Assembly (NCBI RefSeq): GCF_000150275.1
Contig: NW_002060944.1
Coordinates: 4,909,080 to 4,973,079 of the forward strand
Length of the DNA: 64,000 bases
Reading direction: 5' to 3'
From: Trichoplax adhaerens
Taxonomy: Eukaryota > Placozoa > Uniplacotomia > Trichoplacea > Trichoplacidae
The notes beneath the pieces are model-generated. The model was not told where the DNA came from. It made no database searches and saw only the letters and a list, made by a program, of their open reading frames with translations. Positions 53,901 through 64,000 of the stretch are shown in pieces; the stretch's first letter is position 1; the number at the start of each line of letters is the position of its first letter. Made by a program: the position numbers and the translations under genes.

Positions 53901-55373
53901 GTTATTGATTGGATTTTTTTAATTTCATTTTTCAAGTTGAACGAATCAATTGTGATAATGTTACGCTCGAATAAAAATATAGTACAGTACAGTATAATGG
54001 TCAAAGTTTTTGAACCATCGAACGGCAGTCTGATAGCTAATTCGATAGTGCCATCGTTGAAGCAATACTTGTAAATTAAGACATTAGTATTTTGTCGGAT
54101 TAATAGGATTAATTGAATCTATTATTGAGTTTGGTTAGTGTTTGTGGTAATAATGCGGTTTAAGTTATAATGACATAGTGAATATAAAACTACGTTAGGT
54201 ATAATAAAGAGAGATTCTATCGTATACATGTAAATGCGAATTATTATATGATTAGAATGTGATACTGAAATCAGATCAATTTGATACAAATATGAAAGCG
54301 TATAGTTTGATGGCTATACTGTATTTCATCTGTCTACTCTATTGGCATAACAAATCAACAGAAAGTTGAACATGTGTATTTTGCTGTATCAGGCGGATAA
54401 TAATCATAATAATATTAATTCTTAATGGAAACACTGAAAGCGATTAATTAATCTACTCTATAAACAATAATCCCTATTAATGTGATAAAAGTACGGTATG
54501 CCGGCTTTTACCTAGATAAAAAAGTAAAAGTCGGTATACTTTAATCCTATTTCTATTACATTTGGATCAGAAATCAACACAAGGTTGATTACGCCTATTT
54601 TATCTTGGAAAAAAACTATTCTGCTACTGTATCAAGATGGGGTAATCTTAATTTCATCGTTAAAATGCTGAAAGTGACTAATTACGTATCTAATTCAGAA
54701 ATAAATTGTTCAAAAGATAAACTTGATATGAATAAAAGTCAAAATGTAAAGTCAAGTTTATGAGTAAAGTGAATGATTAGAAGATTGTGCCCAATATTGC
54801 TGGTACTCATGGCATCGTTATTCGTCAGCAGAACAACTACTGTACAGTTTCCTTCGTTTGTAATAGCATGCTGCTTGTACAATGACAGACTAGCTTAGCA
54901 GGTGTTTTTACAACTGAAAATTAAATAGGAAATTGACGACGTATCCCTGCAGTTTGCCTAAAGCGAACGCTGTAGTCTAGACATTGAAGAATATTTCAAT
55001 TTGAAATGTGGTGTAATCATGGAGTTATCATGGCAAATAGTCCAGCGCGTAGATTGCTGCTATTGCATTAGTCTGATGATGATTACAGTACTGTCCAAAA
55101 TAACATTGATATCGGGCGAATGAATTGTCGCTTTAGAACGACTACGTATGATACTAAACTGGTGGATAGGTTGAAGAAAATAATTAATCTTCCATACTGG
55201 AATTTTGATATGATCTGCTTGACTCCTTTTGCATATTCATCAGTCATGTGATGAATACCCGAGATTGGGAAATAAAAGGATGAGAATTGAAATGAATAAG
55301 CAAGTATAAAATAAAGTAAGAGCGTTGTCTTGAGGATGTGATTTTTGGACATGAAAGAAATGGTTTTATCCAT
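47904..55373 (-). CDS. EDEM3: ER degradation-enhancing alpha-mannosidase EDEM3 (complete)
   Basis: Twenty-one phase-matched exons give 859 residues: 55198-55373, 53602-53647, 52528-52628, 51868-51907, 51604-51716, 51334-51490, 51108-51242, 50910-51015, 50658-50755, 50433-50558, 50276-50359, 50119-50202, 49911-50035, 49684-49834, 49411-49568, 49186-49327, 48951-49035, 48621-48847, 48500-48545, 48222-48401, 47904-48103. A signal peptide ([13 protein letters not shown]) precedes a GH47 domain with [31 protein letters not shown] and [13 protein letters not shown]. The cysteines in PLSCRGR and RVPCGF are kept. A protease-associated domain follows ([32 protein letters not shown]); this domain plus GH47 separates EDEM3 from EDEM1/2. 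It trims mannose from misfolded glycoproteins in the ER. The end (EDNEDSP) has no KDEL-type signal. The join from exon 1 to exon 2 is the least certain. Confidence 0.95.
54496..54539. repeat. Imperfect inverted repeat in EDEM3 intron 1
   Basis: Arms of 16 bases, GTATGCCGGCTTTTAC (54496-54511) and GTAAAAGTCGGTATAC (54524-54539), pair with two G-T type mismatches across a 12-base loop. Flanking bases continue partial pairing. It could be a transcribed hairpin or the remnant of a small foldback element. Confidence 0.7.
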
Positions 55374-55539
55374 CGCATCTCATAATAAGATGCAATCTGT
55401 TGGATTAGTTTAAACACTAATTCATCATCTGGTGTTCATCTCAGTTGGGATTTTGGAGACAATATGCAATGTTGGTGTGAAGAAGAAGAAGGCAGTCCAT
55501 TACTCTACACGTACATAACTATCATGAAAGTATGATGAT

Positions 55540-55995
55540 TTAACACTGGATTACAATCTTATGTTTCATCAATTCAGCGCAACAACAACATCGTCAAAAC
55601 AAGACTTCAGGCAAACTCCTTCTCTACGTGTCTATCACGAGCTAGTCGTCGTTTGAAGGGATCGTCGATGATGATCTGTAGGCGATCATTTCTATTGACG
55701 TACAATAGTAGTATGGAGAAGAAGAAGTAAAGATCAAGTTGTCTATTGCCATTTTATGTTCATTCAATCAAGCGTAACAACACCATTGACTCAATGCGTC
55801 GATGGCGAACAAGTCGTCATTTTAAAGGGATCGCTGATGATCAGTGGTAGTATCGAACGATGAAAATAATCTCTGGGTTGGTCCAAGTGTAGGCAATCTC
55901 TTAGTGGCACTGGATCATCATTGATATTCATTCAATCCAGTAGACCAACGTTATCGCCTAACAAGACGCCCATGATGATGATGATGATGGCACTT
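55540..55995. repeat. Degenerate three-copy repeat upstream of EDEM3
   Basis: Units starting near 55560, 55757 and 55928 share ATGTTYATTCAATC-like starts, then RGCGYAACAACA and an ACAAGTCGTCRTTT / AAGGGATCG segment in the first two. Divergence is high. A short (GAT)n run lies at about 55971-55990. Confidence 0.55.
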
Positions 55996-56093
55996 TTAGG
56001 CGTTGACCATCTACACTAGTCTCGTCTATAGTACGCGTAGTTGCACACTGATTGACAATGAATGATCGATACGTGTATCATGAATTATCTTAC

Positions 56094-56285
56094 TTGTATT
56101 CCTTCTTTTCGGCAATACTCATACATGATCCACGCTTGGAATAGGCGATAATAATGGATACCAGTAAGAAGGCCAAGGCATGCAGTAATATCTTGATCGT
56201 CATCTTCTCCTTGCCTTCATTCGTTTCGGTAGCCACTTTTTCCCTTGGGTTAGACTCTTGTACCTCTTGTTGTTCTATCTTGACA
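56094..56285 (-). CDS. Candidate exon of a small membrane protein
   Basis: On the - strand a frame reads KIEQQEVQESNPREKVATET, then a lysine-rich GKEK and a single hydrophobic segment IKILLHALAFLLVSIIIAYS, followed by KRGSCMSIAEKKEYK. It runs into a clean donor (AA|GTAAGA at 56094/56093). The codon content is balanced and the charge pattern (acidic, then basic, membrane span, Lys-Arg) is that of a tail-anchored or type II protein. I do not recognise it. An internal ATG (MTIKILLHAL) would make the span a signal peptide instead. The right boundary is approximate, and no partner exon was found. Confidence 0.35.
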
Positions 56286-56455
56286 ATGTCGTTTCACTCT
56301 TTTACTCCGATCGATTTCTTACTCGTTGTAACGGCAGGAATCATCGATCACATTGACAGCACACACAACACATACAAATAGCAACAATCTTTCGTCTCTA
56401 ATCTGCAAGAAATAAATCAAATGAAGGATTGGATGATAGAACAACTAAGATTGGA

Positions 56456-56470
56456 GGGGGGGGGGGGGAT
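56456..56470 (+). repeat. Poly-G run at the edge of the satellite
   Basis: An almost uninterrupted run of about 14 G marks the left border of the GC-rich satellite. Such a run is prone to assembly error. Confidence 0.85.
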
Positions 56471-56489
56471 AGTCGATTGATTGGTTGAT

Positions 56490-57735
56490 GTTTCTACGTT
56501 CTCCTTGCTGCCACCAAGGCACTCAGTGGGTCTGCCGAGGTTATGCAATCGAGACTGCGTCCAGTATGCCACTGGATGCGTACTTGCGTACTCTGAACGC
56601 TTACCGTATTGATTTTCAGTCTAGTACTGTACTCAGTCGGCTCCAGCTGACATCTCCGTCCGTAATCGAGGTTTGAGTTGCTCGCCATCAGCCGGACCGA
56701 CGGCTGCAGCGTCGTCAGTCCAGTCTAGAACTGTACTCAGTCGGCTCCAGCTGACGTCTCCGAGGCTTGAGTCTTCCAACCAGTTGTTGGCCATCAGCCG
56801 GACCGACAGCTGAGTCATCAGTCCAGTCTAGAACTGTACTCAGTCGTCTCCAGGCTCCAGCTGACGTCTTCGAGACTCCGTCCATAATCGAGGTTTGAGT
56901 TGCTCGCCATCAGCCGGACCGACGGCTGCTGCGTCATCAGTCCAGCCATCAGCCGGACCGACAGCTGAGTCATCAGTCCAGTCTAGTACTGTACTGTACA
57001 GTACTCAGTCGGCTCCAGGCTCCAGCTGACGTCTCCGAGACTCCGTAATCGAGGTTTGAGTTGCTTGCCATCAGCCGGACCGACGGCTGCAGCATCATCA
57101 GTCCAGTCTAGAACTGTACGCAGTCGGCTCCAGCTGACGTCTCCGAGACTCCGTTAATCGAGGCTTGAGTCTTCAATCCAGTTGTTGGCCATCAGCCGGA
57201 CCGACAGCTGAGTCATCCTTCTAGTCTAAAACTGTACGCAGTCGGCTCCAGGCTGACGTTTCCGAGACTCCCTAATCGAGGCTTGAGTCTTGGATCGAGT
57301 TGTTCACCATCAGCCGGACCGACGGCATAGTCATCAGTCCAGTCTAGAACTGTCCTTGTCGTCCTGTGATCGATGACGATCCAGTTGAAATGACCGCTTA
57401 CCTCTTACCGTATGCATTTTCACTCTAGTACTGTACTCAGTGTACTGTACTCACTCGGCTGCAGGTGACGTCTGCGAACTGCGTAATCGAGTCTTGGATC
57501 CAGTGCTTGGCCATCAGCCGGACCGACGGCTGAGTCATCGGTCCAGTCTAGAACTGTACTTGACGTCCTGTGACCGATGACGATACAGTTGCAATGACCG
57601 CTTACCTCTTACCGTATGCATTTTCACTCTAGTACTGTACTGTACTCAGTCGGCTGCAGGTGACGTCTGCGAACTGCGTAATCGAGGCTTGAGTCTTGGA
57701 CCCAGTGGTTGGCCGTCAGCCGGACCGACGGAGAA
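56490..57735. repeat. GC-rich satellite with a CAGCCG/CGGCTG dyad
   Basis: At least nine units occur. The word CAGCCGGACCGAC recurs at about 56689, 56794, 56910, 56949, 57071, 57192, 57310, 57514 and 57716, giving spacings near 118-122 bp and later about 203 bp. Several copies continue to CGGCTG, so CAGCCGGACCGACGGCTG forms a six-base dyad around GACCGA; others have CAGCTG. Between them lie TCCAGTCTAGAACTGTACTC, AGTCGGCTCCAGCTGACGTC and CGTAATCGAGGYTTGAGT. The base composition is strikingly GC-rich against an AT-rich background. No long reading frame persists. Confidence 0.92.
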
Positions 57736-58667
57736 AGTGGCTCGATCATTTCGACTCTGAAAAGTACAGTATAGCAGAGCACAGTACTTTACACTGTGCT
57801 GCCATGGAGTACTGTAGACTTATGCTACAGATAGACGGTAGGATGGCCGTTGTTACCGGTTCCCAAGCAAAGCGATGATTTAACTGCTGGAGAAAGTGCC
57901 TCCATCATTTTGATATTCGTCTACAATCACCAAAGTGCAAGACTACATTATTACTTGAAAACGCTGAAAGGAGCACCAAGGTATTTGACATTGTCAAGGG
58001 ATCCATTGGATCGTCTACTCTTGCTTGTAGTCAATCGATCGAGTTTACTGTCACTCGCTAGCCTTGATCGCAGTCTTGCTACCCTTGGAAATGTGGTAGA
58101 GGCATTGCTGGCAATACAACACAATATACACCATTCATCGATACTAGCTAGAGGCTAAAGATTGGACATTTCCATCGTCAAGACAAGAAGAATCGCCTGC
58201 CTTTTTTTAGTCTATTATTCTTATACTTTCCCTACTCGGCTATCTTGTAAGCATGACATCGAGAAGCAAGTAAGAAAACACAGTGATGTAATAATGATGC
58301 TTGTTACAAATGGAAATAATTGCAACATTGGTTTAGTTACGCCTGTTTCAACAGTCCTTGTTACAACTGTATGAGATGGCAATACTTTATTTCTCAATGC
58401 AGTACAAGAGTATATGCAGCTAGACAAACTGCACTTTTGCCAGGCAGTTGTGAAGCTTACGATAGAAGTAGGTAAAATCTTGTATTGTACTACAGCCTAC
58501 AATAGGTTACTGATCTGCATCTTTTAGTCATCAAGTTGATAAAGGACTCGTCTCTTTCGCCATCTTTACTTTCAATCACGACTCTAGATTCGATCGGAGA
58601 ACTGGCTTGTTTTATTGACACGCCAATCGCCAGATATTACACAAACCCTAGTGTTTTCTTAGCATAG
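57696..58667 (+). CDS. 3' part of an unidentified multi-exon gene
   Basis: Three blocks look coding on the + strand. Block 1 ends near 57828 (HFDSEKYSIAEHSTLHCAAM, then EYCRLMLQID). Block 2 starts near 57867 and runs to about 58100 (SASIILIFVYNHQSARLHYY; LKTLKGAPRYLTL; RDPLDRLLLLVVNRSSLLSL; DRSLATLGNV). Blocks 3a and 3b, 58403-58471 and 58528-58667, join in phase 1 (VQEYMQLDKLHFCQAVVKLT, then KLIKDSSLSPSLLSITTLDS and IGELACFIDT) to a TAG. The Leu-rich helical texture resembles a repeat-scaffold protein. I cannot name it. Junctions between blocks 1, 2 and 3 are unresolved, so the gene may be damaged or have exons I missed. It directly abuts the satellite. Confidence 0.45.
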
Positions 58668-58928
58668 CATGATTAGCATCCTTGTATTTCCTATTCCCAA
58701 CGAGTTTACTACAGTAAAAGAGTCTTTGATATCTAAAACACGCACACACAACGGTTGCAAAACAAGACGTCATCAGCAACTATTCTACTTTATTGATTGC
58801 AACACTGCTCAGTATAGTCGACGATGAAATACTCTGTTCCTACCTGATTGCATTCCAAAAGTATTTTACTATTTCAGCGTTTTGTCATCTCATGCATTCA
58901 TTTTATATCTACCTGTACTGGAATATAG

Positions 58929-61718
58929 GGCTACCACCGGCATTCAGATACGATGCCCTAGACATCCCCAAGCTAACCTGATTGAAGATTATAGTGCTGG
59001 CGATATCGTTTGTCCAGAATGTGGTTTAGTAGTTGGAGATCGGTATGTCAATTTCTTAACGACAAGGACTAAAAAAACGATTGTGATTGATGCAGTATAG
59101 ATGTGTACATACAGCTTGTACAAATTGTATCGATATTTGCTTTATGATCATTCTTTATAGTACATTCTCTATCGTAGTAATTTACTCCTTCCTAGATGTC
59201 GAATTGAATATCATGCCCCTTTAATAGTACTTTCAGTTTGAAATCAAACCTAAAGTGTTTTACAGTACATCAGTACTATCTAATTGATATACGAGTACGT
59301 AATAGTATCAGAGAAGAATCCAGCTTGTGCAACTCTGAAGTTAATTGAAGCTAGTATAGATCTGCTGATGTAGAATAATTTTTAAACAATTGTGAATAAC
59401 ATATTGAAATCCATCGTTGTCCAATTTACTGTAATCAGCTTATTGGCAGTTCCTGGTAGAGAAAACCTTGGTACAGTACAACACTACTGTATGATTGTAT
59501 CATAGTAGTAAAAACTACCTCTAACGATTGTATAAATTAATTCTGGTTTCCAATAATTATTTACCTGTAACATATACTGTATATATTGTTATCCCATAGA
59601 ATGAGAAATACTCATTATACTCGTAGTCACGTATATCTGGAATTAAAATTGACAGTATATTTTTGATTGTTGTACCTAAACTTTAGCTTAAAATAATTCT
59701 CCTAGTTCACAAGAATTCTTCAATTTCATACAAGATGGATGAATAAACATTACGATATGGATAGTTTAGTTATAAAACTTATTTAATGCTATCATTTAGG
59801 ATCATTGATGTTGGATCCGAATGGAGAACATTTAGCAATGAAAAGGCTCGATCTGATCCATCTCGTGTTGGTGCTAGCGAGGTGGGATATAGTCTATTCT
59901 ACTCTGTTATAGTATCCAGCTTAGTAACAATTTACTAAAACACAGCTAATGCGTGTACTATGAATTGAACCACCTCTACTGAACTCTTAGATGATGATAT
60001 CATTTATCATTTCTTTTAAAATGCTTACCAAATTGATAAACTTGATTCAGTTGAATAATGTTTACAGCTATAATTTCATTATAATACAAAGTACCCAAAG
60101 AAGCTAATCGGATTCTAGCCCGTAAAATTCTACTAATCCTGAATATCATTTATACAGTGATACAATACTACTGCAGTAATTGTACAATTGCTTCATCAAT
60201 GACCTTTTCAGTTGTATGAAAGAAATTGATCATGATGCTTATGTCTTATTTGTAGAATCCATTACTGAATGGCAGTGATCTAACCACTGTCATTGGTAAG
60301 TCGCCATCAGGTTCAGCAGCTTACGATGTTGATGGCAACGCACTATACCGGAATCGCTCTGCGGTAATGTAAAAATATTCGATCTTAAAAGACTGCAAAC
60401 TTTATCACTAGAAATACTGTACTTATATAGAGCTACTGCTATCATAAAACGTATATGCAAATGCAAATATGGCATTATCTTGTCAATATGCAGTAAGTTG
60501 TTACGCTATACTGATTGCCGCAGAGTACATTCTTACTATTGTATAGTTTCGTGATATATCTTGAACGTCAAACGACTGCATTAAATTATAGATTAACAAG
60601 ATCAATGTAGAAACTAGAGATTGATTGTATCGATTTTTCTGCATGAAACTTGATTCTATCCTCTTGATGTAGCTACAACACGCTAGTATATAGACTATCG
60701 TATCCTTATATCTACATCCTTACTCTAATTAGATGAATGGTACGGACAGAAGCTTAGTCAATGCCTTTCAGGAAATTGCAACCATGGCCGATCGAATTAA
60801 CTTACCAAAAACGATTGTTGTAAGAAACTTTGTTCATAAATATCATGTAGCTAAATGAAAATTACCCTACTGTCTACAGTAATACAATATCGATCATTTA
60901 TTAGGACCGGGCTAAAGTACTATTCAAACAAGGCTATGAATTGAAATCCCTCAAAGGCCGTAGTAATGATGCTCTAGCATCAGCTTCTTTATATATAGCT
61001 TGTCGGCAAGAAGGCGTCCCACGTACATTTAAGGGTAAGACTTTCTTCAAAGTAAGTATGAACACTGTAATACCCTCTACTGCTAATGCATTAAAATATC
61101 TTCATCTTAATGAAATACAGAAATTTGTGCTGTATCGAAAATATCAAAGAAAGAGATTGGACGATGTTTCAAAGCTATCCTTAAGGCCTTAGAAACTAAT
61201 GTTGAAATGATATCAACACAAGATTTTATGGTAACTTGAACTCATGTCATGCAACTTGTCAAGTTACACCATATCGCGCCTAATATCGATGTAATTCTTA
61301 TTCCTTGCTAGTCTCGTTTTTGCTCCAATTTAAATTTGCCCAACTACGTTCAAAAAGCAGCCTCTCATATCGCTCATAGAGCTATCGAACTTGATCTTGC
61401 TCCAGGGTAATGTCGACTATTACAAGTATTTCTAATTATCTTTTAGATGAAGTAATTGAAAGGATAAATAATTGGAGCCTAACGGTTATTTGTAATTATT
61501 TGACTAGTCGAAGTCCTGTTTCCGTTACTGCTGCGGCGATCTATTTAGCGTCTCAAGCATCAGACACAAAGAAATCACAGAAAGAAATTGGAGATGTAGC
61601 TGGCGTTGCTGATGTCACTATACGACAGTCTTATCGATTATTACTTCCACGATCAAAGGATCTATTTCCGGCAGATTTTGTATTCAAGACACCCATTGAT
61701 CAATTACCGAGCGCTTAA
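58929..61718 (+). CDS. GTF2B: Transcription initiation factor TFIIB (first tiny exon not found)
   Basis: Eight phase-matched exons (58929-59042, 59800-59881, 60256-60363, 60733-60819, 60905-61034, 61121-61230, 61312-61406, 61508-61718) give 311 residues, against 316 in human. The N-terminal zinc ribbon is CPRHP...CPECG, then the B-reader/linker ([20 protein letters not shown]), followed by two cyclin folds ([80 protein letters not shown]). TFIIB bridges TBP on the promoter and RNA polymerase II. The start Met and a few residues must come from a short upstream exon ending in phase 2, which I could not place. It is convergent with the gene at 62.2 kb. Confidence 0.97.
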
Positions 61719-62215
61719 TTATCCTAGATAAATCTATTGTAATTCTACTATAAGCATGATTGGTTTAGAATCGATAACAATGTTGCATAGCAATTCAAGG
61801 ATGTCTTCTTGATCATACCGATATCTCTCTACTTCGTTGTTATAGGTACTAGCCGTTGTTGTTGTAACTAGTGTAGAATAACATTTCTTCAGATAGAGCG
61901 AGGCACAAGCTTGGGTGATTTTAAAATTTTACATTACGATAGAACTATGTAGTTGACAGCTGCCATAACAACAAGTGCACGTTCAGTCGCTAGAGTGCTT
62001 CTAGAAGCTAACGTACGGTTAATTACCATACTTGTGCTTCTGGTCAATTTTACAAACCATTCCGTATACTCTACAATAATTATAATTAGTCCAGTTTGGT
62101 CTATCAGTAATAACTTTATTAACAATTAAGAAAAGTAAATATTACAAGAAAAGAATCAACAGATACATTAAATCCTATATAGATCCCCAATTGATTCGCA
62201 ATGAGGAATTACTAG
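61719..62215. other. Spacer between convergent TFIIB and the 62-kb gene
   Basis: This holds both 3' UTRs. An AATAAA on the - strand (62115-62120) lies about 95 bases past the stop of the 62-kb gene and is a plausible poly(A) signal. A 60-codon open frame on the - strand here is probably chance. Confidence 0.5.
62115..62120 (-). terminator. Candidate poly(A) signal AATAAA for the 62-kb gene
   Basis: TTTATT on the + strand reads AATAAA on the - strand, about 95 bases downstream of the stop codon at 62216. The spacing is ordinary, but such hexamers are frequent in AT-rich DNA. Confidence 0.4.
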
Positions 62216-63362
62216 TTAACGTTGCCCTTGCATATTTGGCGGCAAAAACATTGCTTTAAGTTGCGAAGACATCTGAGCAATTTCTGTATCATCCTGTACA
62301 TGTGCTTGTATTGCTTGCGCAAATTGTAACGATCCTGTAGATACGCATAATGTATGTAATAACATTAGTAATATCGTCAACTTGTACTTAATCGTTATGT
62401 GAATTCTCTACATTTAATAGTGCCACAACTAGACTTAAAATGTATGATGATTTGTGGTGAAATATTGATACTGAATTTTTTTAAAATTCCTAGAATAAAA
62501 GGTACCAGTGTTTTCACTATTCATTCAATCGCTTGAAAAACTTTTTAATAAGTTATAAAGCCCTCGCACATTGAGTATACTGTACATTAGTAAAGCAATG
62601 AAATTACTCTTGCCGCTTTTCAATAATGTTGTATTAGACCCTACATATACTGCAACTTTCCGGTTATCATCTGTTATTACAAGAGTAAATGGAAAGCGAT
62701 CGGGACCATAAAGTAAGATCTGATTCAAGACGTTCATAGTCAGAAACTACTGTGCAGTAGTCCCTGTCATCGTATCAACCAGAGAGAACAGCGATACTTT
62801 TAATGTTCGCAATTACTGTGAGAAGGTAAAGTTGTGGGTAAATTCTATCATAATCCAGTAAACCATGTTGGGTTGCTTGCCTAGGTCATCAAATATCTTC
62901 AACTATAGTTATAGTCAATTCTCAGAATACTGTACTGTAACAGGGGGAATTTTTTTTCATCCTTTTTAAAATTAAAGTAGTAAAATATCAGTCTTCTCGG
63001 CCGTTACTAATACAGCTAACGAACAGCATATTTTGAGTGTACATCTAAGTAATGTACATGCTATAAAGACACCTTAAAATACAATGCGAAAGTGCAATAT
63101 ACGCGTATAAAATTTAAATGTTAATATAAAACTACCCCACCAAATACAGTCGATAATAAGATATCTTGCGACCCTGCAAAATTACCTTGTTGATCACTTG
63201 TGAAACCGTATTTTTCGATAACTCTTTGTTGTATTTGCGTTGCCACAGGTACTACAATTTGCATCATTTTAAGTAAGTCTGTACCAGCTTCCTCGCGAGC
63301 AGCATTCATTTTCGCTAGATTTTCCGGTTCCGTGAAAGCTTGGACGACTTCCTTTAAGGCAG
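62216..63362 (-). CDS. Last two exons of a conserved protein (partial, not named)
   Basis: Exons 63186-63362 and 62216-62334 join in phase 1 to 97 residues ending TAA. The first reads ALKEVVQAFTEPENLAKMNA, then AREEAGTDLLKMMQIVVPVA and TQIQQRVIEKYGFTSDQQG. The second reads SLQFAQAIQAHVQDDTEIAQ, then MSSQLKAMFLPPNMQGQR. The exon joint and the even amphipathic helices show a genuine gene. The pattern feels like a small conserved cytosolic protein, but I cannot attach a family name with confidence. Further 5' exons lie beyond the window. The 850-bp intron 62335-63185 shows no exon I trust. Confidence 0.8.
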
Positions 63363-63399
63363 CTATAAATTACATGTAGTTATTGCAATATCAATTAGT

Positions 63400-64000
63400 T
63401 CACAATGCGTATCAAGTTGCAATTTAATCGGAAGACTTTTATAGGGTAATTGTGACTGTTGAATATCGATAAAACCACAAGGTATCAATTTTTACATAAT
63501 CTAAATCAATACGTATCATGTCATGATTTATCCTGTAGAATATTATCGGAGTAATTATTACTTTACGTGACTATTTAACATTAATAAAGCCAGCAGCTAT
63601 AACTTTTTATATATCTAAATCAATATGTATCAAGTGACGATCCAATCTGAAGAATTTTTAGCAACTATAAACTCTTATATGTATAAATCAATAGGCATCA
63701 AGTTACGATCTATCCTGAAGATAGAATTTCATCAGGGTATTGTGACTCTAACTGACAATTGAATATTGGTAAAACCAACAGCTAAAACCTCTCATGCTCT
63801 ATCCTGAACAATTTCATAAGGGTAATTGTGAATCTGTGAGACTGTTGAACATCGGCAATACCACAAGCTATAAACTCTCACATACGCGTATGTAAATCAA
63901 CACTTATCTAGTCATAATCCTATCTTAAAGAATTTCAGCAGCTATAGATTCTTACGTGTATCAATCCAATCACAACCTATCTCGACGAATTTCATTAGGG
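63400..64000. repeat. Degenerate tandem repeat, running off the window
   Basis: The upstream intron of the 62-kb gene is filled by four to five decayed units of roughly 110-140 bp. Recurrent words are AAATCAATAYGTATCAAGT, ATCCTGAAGAATTT, AGGGTAATTGTGACTGTTGAA and GGYAAAACCACAAGCTATAA. The array continues past position 64000. Confidence 0.75.

Noticed and set aside
56485-56818. Short frames on both strands
   Set aside because: They lie within the GC-rich satellite and do not persist from unit to unit.

Overview
This is an AT-rich animal nuclear DNA window with compact multi-exon genes. Every gene with a well-defined product was rebuilt by joining exons across GT-AG introns whose reading phases match. 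A Notch receptor with EGF, LNR, NOD/NODP, transmembrane and ankyrin parts makes the source a metazoan. The AT-rich composition, mostly short introns and only 15 EGF repeats suggest an early-branching animal. A placozoan is my best guess and a sponge or cnidarian the alternatives; this is inference.

Layout: (1) 1-7.6 kb, + strand: the 3' two-thirds of a KIF14-type mitotic kinesin, entering at its FHA domain. (2) 7.6-11.7 kb: gene-poor spacer. (3) 11.7-27.2 kb, - strand: Notch in 17 exons, complete from EGF1 to the stop, lacking only its signal-peptide exon; intron 1 is 7.5 kb. (4) 27.2-36.3 kb: no gene recognised; ends in a 302-bp tandem duplication. (5) 36.3-38.4 kb, +: complete IMP3 (rRNA processing). 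(6) 39.1-41.5 kb, -: complete SEC22B (ER-Golgi SNARE). (7) 42.4-43.8 kb, +: complete SRD5A3 (polyprenol reductase). (8) 43.8-47.9 kb: repeat-rich spacer with a ~195-bp tandem array. (9) 47.9-55.4 kb, -: complete EDEM3 (ER mannosidase) in 21 exons. (10) 55.4-57.7 kb: degenerate duplications, a possible membrane-protein exon and a GC-rich satellite. (11) 57.7-58.7 kb, +: 3' part of an unidentified gene. (12) 58.9-61.7 kb, +: TFIIB, lacking only a tiny first exon. (13) 62.2-63.4 kb, -: the last two exons of a conserved gene I cannot name, leaving the window.

Functionally, SEC22B, SRD5A3 and EDEM3 all serve the early secretory pathway: vesicle fusion, dolichol supply for N-glycosylation, and glycan trimming for ER-associated degradation. 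SEC22B and SRD5A3 are divergent with start codons 870 bp apart. IMP3 and TFIIB are housekeeping genes; KIF14 and Notch are the animal-type cell-division and signalling genes.

Two structural themes stand out. Introns and spacers are full of old two- to four-copy tandem duplications. The right half of the window (from about 35 kb) is strewn with the short motifs TACAGTA/TACTGTA and ATACGAGTAT, which are rare in the left half. I saw no CRISPR array, bacterial operon, intact transposase or viral gene, and no wholly new enzymatic system. The most novel items are the dyad-bearing satellite at 56.5-57.7 kb, the motif-density boundary near 35 kb, the unidentified gene at 57.7-58.7 kb, and the compact Notch with a long glutamine tract and a vertebrate-like degron.
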